Assembly (NCBI GenBank): GCA_031288745.1
Contig: JAITQT010000405.1
Location: 1 to 8,330 of the forward strand
Direction of reading: 5' to 3'
Length of the DNA stretch: 8,330 bases
DNA from: Deltaproteobacteria bacterium
GTDB lineage: Bacteria; Desulfobacterota; Desulfarculia; Adiutricales; Adiutricaceae
Below the pieces are notes generated by a model that did no database searches, was not told the origin of the DNA, and saw nothing but the letters and a program-made list of their open reading frames with translations. The position numbers and the translations under genes were made by a program. This document shows, in pieces, positions 7,005 to 8,330 of the stretch (within the stretch, counting starts at the first letter, position 1; each line of letters opens with the position of its first letter).

Positions 7005-7788
7005 ATGCCAAAGAGGTACATTATCACATTCACCCCCGAAGAAAGGCAAGAGCTAACCACTTTAGCAAAAACCAGAAAAACGGATTCAAGGTCAGCTTTA
7101 TTCGCCAAGGCTCTTTTACTTTGTGAACCTAAGCCTAAAGGACCTGGCTGGAAGAACAACGCTATATGCAAAGCTCTCGGTATGGGAGTGAGTACCCTGG
7201 ATAGGCTCAAGAAACGCTTTGTTGAAGAGGGCTTGTCTAGTGCTTTGGAACGCAAGACTCTTGACCCAAGCCAACGAAACCGCAAACTTGATGGAGCCTT
7301 CGAAGCCCAGCTCATCGCCTTAGCGTGCTCCCCAGCGCCAGACGGCAGGAGTAGGTGGACCGTCCGTCTATTGGCAGAAAAAGCTGTAGAACTCGAACTT
7401 GTTGATTCAGTTTCAGCCATGTCAGTGCAAAGGGTTCTAAAAAAAACGAATTTCGACCTCATCAGAGGGAGTACTGAAAAATCAAGCTAGAAGGAGGAGC
7501 CGCTTTCGTAGCGGCTATGGAGGATGTCATTGAAGTGTACCACCAGCCAAACTCTCAAGATTGTCCTGTTATTTCAAAGATGAATCGAACAAACAACTGG
7601 TTTCAGAAGTCAAGGTTCCGAGCCCTTGTGCGCCTGGAAAATCCTTACGAGTTGACGATGAGTATATCCGCAACGGAGTTGCAGATATCTTCACTGACGA
7701 GAAATACCCCGACACCTTGAAAGTAGTGCTTAACATGGACAATTTAAACACCTTACGGGATAGCTTCATTCTATGGGCATTCACATGA
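7005..7788 (+). pseudogene. broken IS630-family transposase
   Basis: The first frame (161 residues to TAG 7488) is an IS630-type N-terminus with a helix-turn-helix region (about 35-85: KNNAICKALGMGVSTLDRLKKRF) and ends near MSVQRVLKK. Homology then moves to the -1 frame at an A8 run (7439-7446), reading NEFRPHQREY. A TGA at 7475 stands where relatives usually have tryptophan. That frame continues through FVAAMEDVIEVYHQP (from 7505). A further one-base loss near 7571-7578 moves the match to a third frame with DESNKQLVSEV, whose aspartate codon (7579) is the first of the DDE triad. GVADIF is joined directly to DEKYPDT, so roughly 35 residues normal for the family are missing. The second catalytic aspartate (MDNLNT, 7738) remains. 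The end then breaks up, with SFY and EAF traces in another frame, and the third acidic residue is not found. The element cannot be active. Confidence 0.85.
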
Positions 7789-8200
7789 GGCCTTTATTCG
7801 TCTGCCTAGAAAGGGCTCTAATTAGATACACCATCTTTTTTAGCCACTATCTTATTGAACGCTAAGCCCCCAGAATCTTGGGCAGATCTAACGTCCTCTT
7901 AACCCAAAAAAATTGATTTCACCCATCAAGGGCTCTTAATTCGACCATCCCCCGCACGCTTTAAATTGTGGGCCTTAAATCCATCGTCACTATAACTAGT
8001 CGCCACTAAAAAAGTCGCAAAAAATTTTTAAAAATTTAAAGGAACCCGCCGCGGCAGACTTTAAAATTTTTTCAAAATCAGCCGTCTTTATAAATTATTA
8101 AATTTTAGAATATTTTAATGATAAAAATATATTTAATGTTAGTAAAAAGGCATAACTATCCCCTTAAATCTTCAAACGCCGATTTTATTTTTGATAAATA
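7789..8200. other. about 410 bp without a recognisable gene, becoming AT-rich
   Basis: The first part may include eroded transposase 3' sequence, but I cannot follow it. I found no inverted partner for the other insertion-sequence end. A short hairpin at about 7867-7881 (CCCAGAATCTTGGG) lacks a T-run. From about 8010 the sequence turns strongly AT-rich and contains the inverted repeat at 8030-8072. Confidence 0.5.
8030..8072. repeat. AT-rich inverted repeat around a GC-rich palindrome, possible terminator
   Basis: The arm at 8030-8041 (AAAAATTTAAAG) pairs with 8059-8072 (CTTTAAAATTTTTT) with one bulged base. The loop contains the perfect palindrome GCCGCGGC (8048-8055). Both arms end in A/T runs, so a transcript from either strand could end in U-rich sequence, and a bidirectional terminator is conceivable. 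The stem is AT-rich rather than GC-rich, which is atypical for an intrinsic terminator. Confidence 0.35.
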
Positions 8201-8329
8201 TTAAGCGTTCGAAGAAAATAAACTTGGTAAAGGTATTTGCGGTACAATTTCATATGGTTTAATAAAAGGAACTTTTCTAGTTTTCCGTTTAGGACTAATT
8301 ATTCTTTTTATGGATCTATAAGGTAAGTT
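8201..8329 (-). CDS. possible C-terminal end of a minus-strand gene running off the window
   Basis: On the minus strand a frame is open from the window edge to TAA at 8203-8201, giving 42 residues. In such AT-rich sequence stops should be frequent, so this open length is mildly notable. The residues are basic and proline-rich, including ISPKRKTRKVPFIKPYEIV and ending LPSLFSSNA. I do not recognise a family. The inverted repeat at 8030-8072 lies about 130 bp past its stop and could be its terminator. Chance or a decayed gene are real alternatives. Confidence 0.2.
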   Translation of the reverse strand, partial: NLPYRSIKRIISPKRKTRKVPFIKPYEIVPQIPLPSLFSSNA

Positions 8330-8330
8330 T

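Noticed and set aside
6830..7126. 98-residue plus-strand frame starting GTG as a gene
   Set aside because: Its second half overlaps the transposase in another frame, and the start has no ribosome binding site. Only the part before about 6840 looks gene-like and is listed as a remnant.
6911..7462. 183-residue minus-strand frame opposite the transposase
   Set aside because: It is the antisense shadow of the transposase, whose sense translation has clear family motifs.
7867..7881. Hairpin CCCAGAATCTTGGG as a terminator
   Set aside because: The stem is short, includes a G-T pair and is not followed by a T-run.
8000..8330. AT-rich region as a replication origin
   Set aside because: I saw no DnaA-box cluster and no origin-associated genes nearby.

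Overview
The window looks like a piece of a bacterial chromosome with a low density of working genes. Four intact, same-strand housekeeping-type genes sit in the middle (about 1878-6457). They are flanked on both sides by long stretches without a convincing gene. Only about half of the 8.3 kb codes for protein by my reading. The outer parts hold repeats, a broken transposase and possible gene remnants. Together with a non-ATG start and mostly modest ribosome binding sites, this suggests a genome undergoing decay, as in host-restricted or symbiotic bacteria. The proteins look Gram-negative and perhaps Desulfobacterota-like (former Deltaproteobacteria), but that placement is an impression and was not tested by a search.

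Left part (1-1877). Bases 1-66 and 1062-1127 form a nearly perfect inverted pair (65 of 66 positions match) around about 1 kb with no intact gene. This is best read as a decayed or non-autonomous mobile element, or as two inverted copies of a dispersed repeat. A third, degenerate partial copy lies at 1141-1174. The rest, up to 1877, has only a short A-rich direct repeat.

Central part (1878-6457). First comes a multi-pass membrane protein of the nucleoside-recognition/Gate family (1878-2810). It is followed by miaB (tRNA ms2i6A37 methylthiotransferase, 2951-4312), purB (adenylosuccinate lyase, 4407-5711) and uppS (undecaprenyl diphosphate synthase, 5741-6457). purB and uppS are 29 bp apart and almost certainly co-transcribed; miaB, 94 bp upstream of purB, may belong to the same unit. 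Just before purB there is a duplicated ribosome-binding-site/start segment that creates a six-residue mini-ORF whose stop overlaps the purB start. The genes serve separate core functions: tRNA modification, purine synthesis and the lipid carrier for the cell envelope. The cdsA/dxr/rseP genes that often follow uppS are not seen.

Right part (6458-8330). A stretch of gene-like reading frame with one stop (6569-6840) leads into a broken IS630-type transposase (7005-7788) with frameshifts, a nonsense codon, an internal deletion and a lost C-terminus. After it the sequence becomes strongly AT-rich. It carries one GC-centred inverted repeat (8030-8072) and possibly the C-terminal end of a minus-strand gene running off the right edge (8201-8329). 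I found no rRNA, tRNA, CRISPR array or clear new defence or biosynthetic system.
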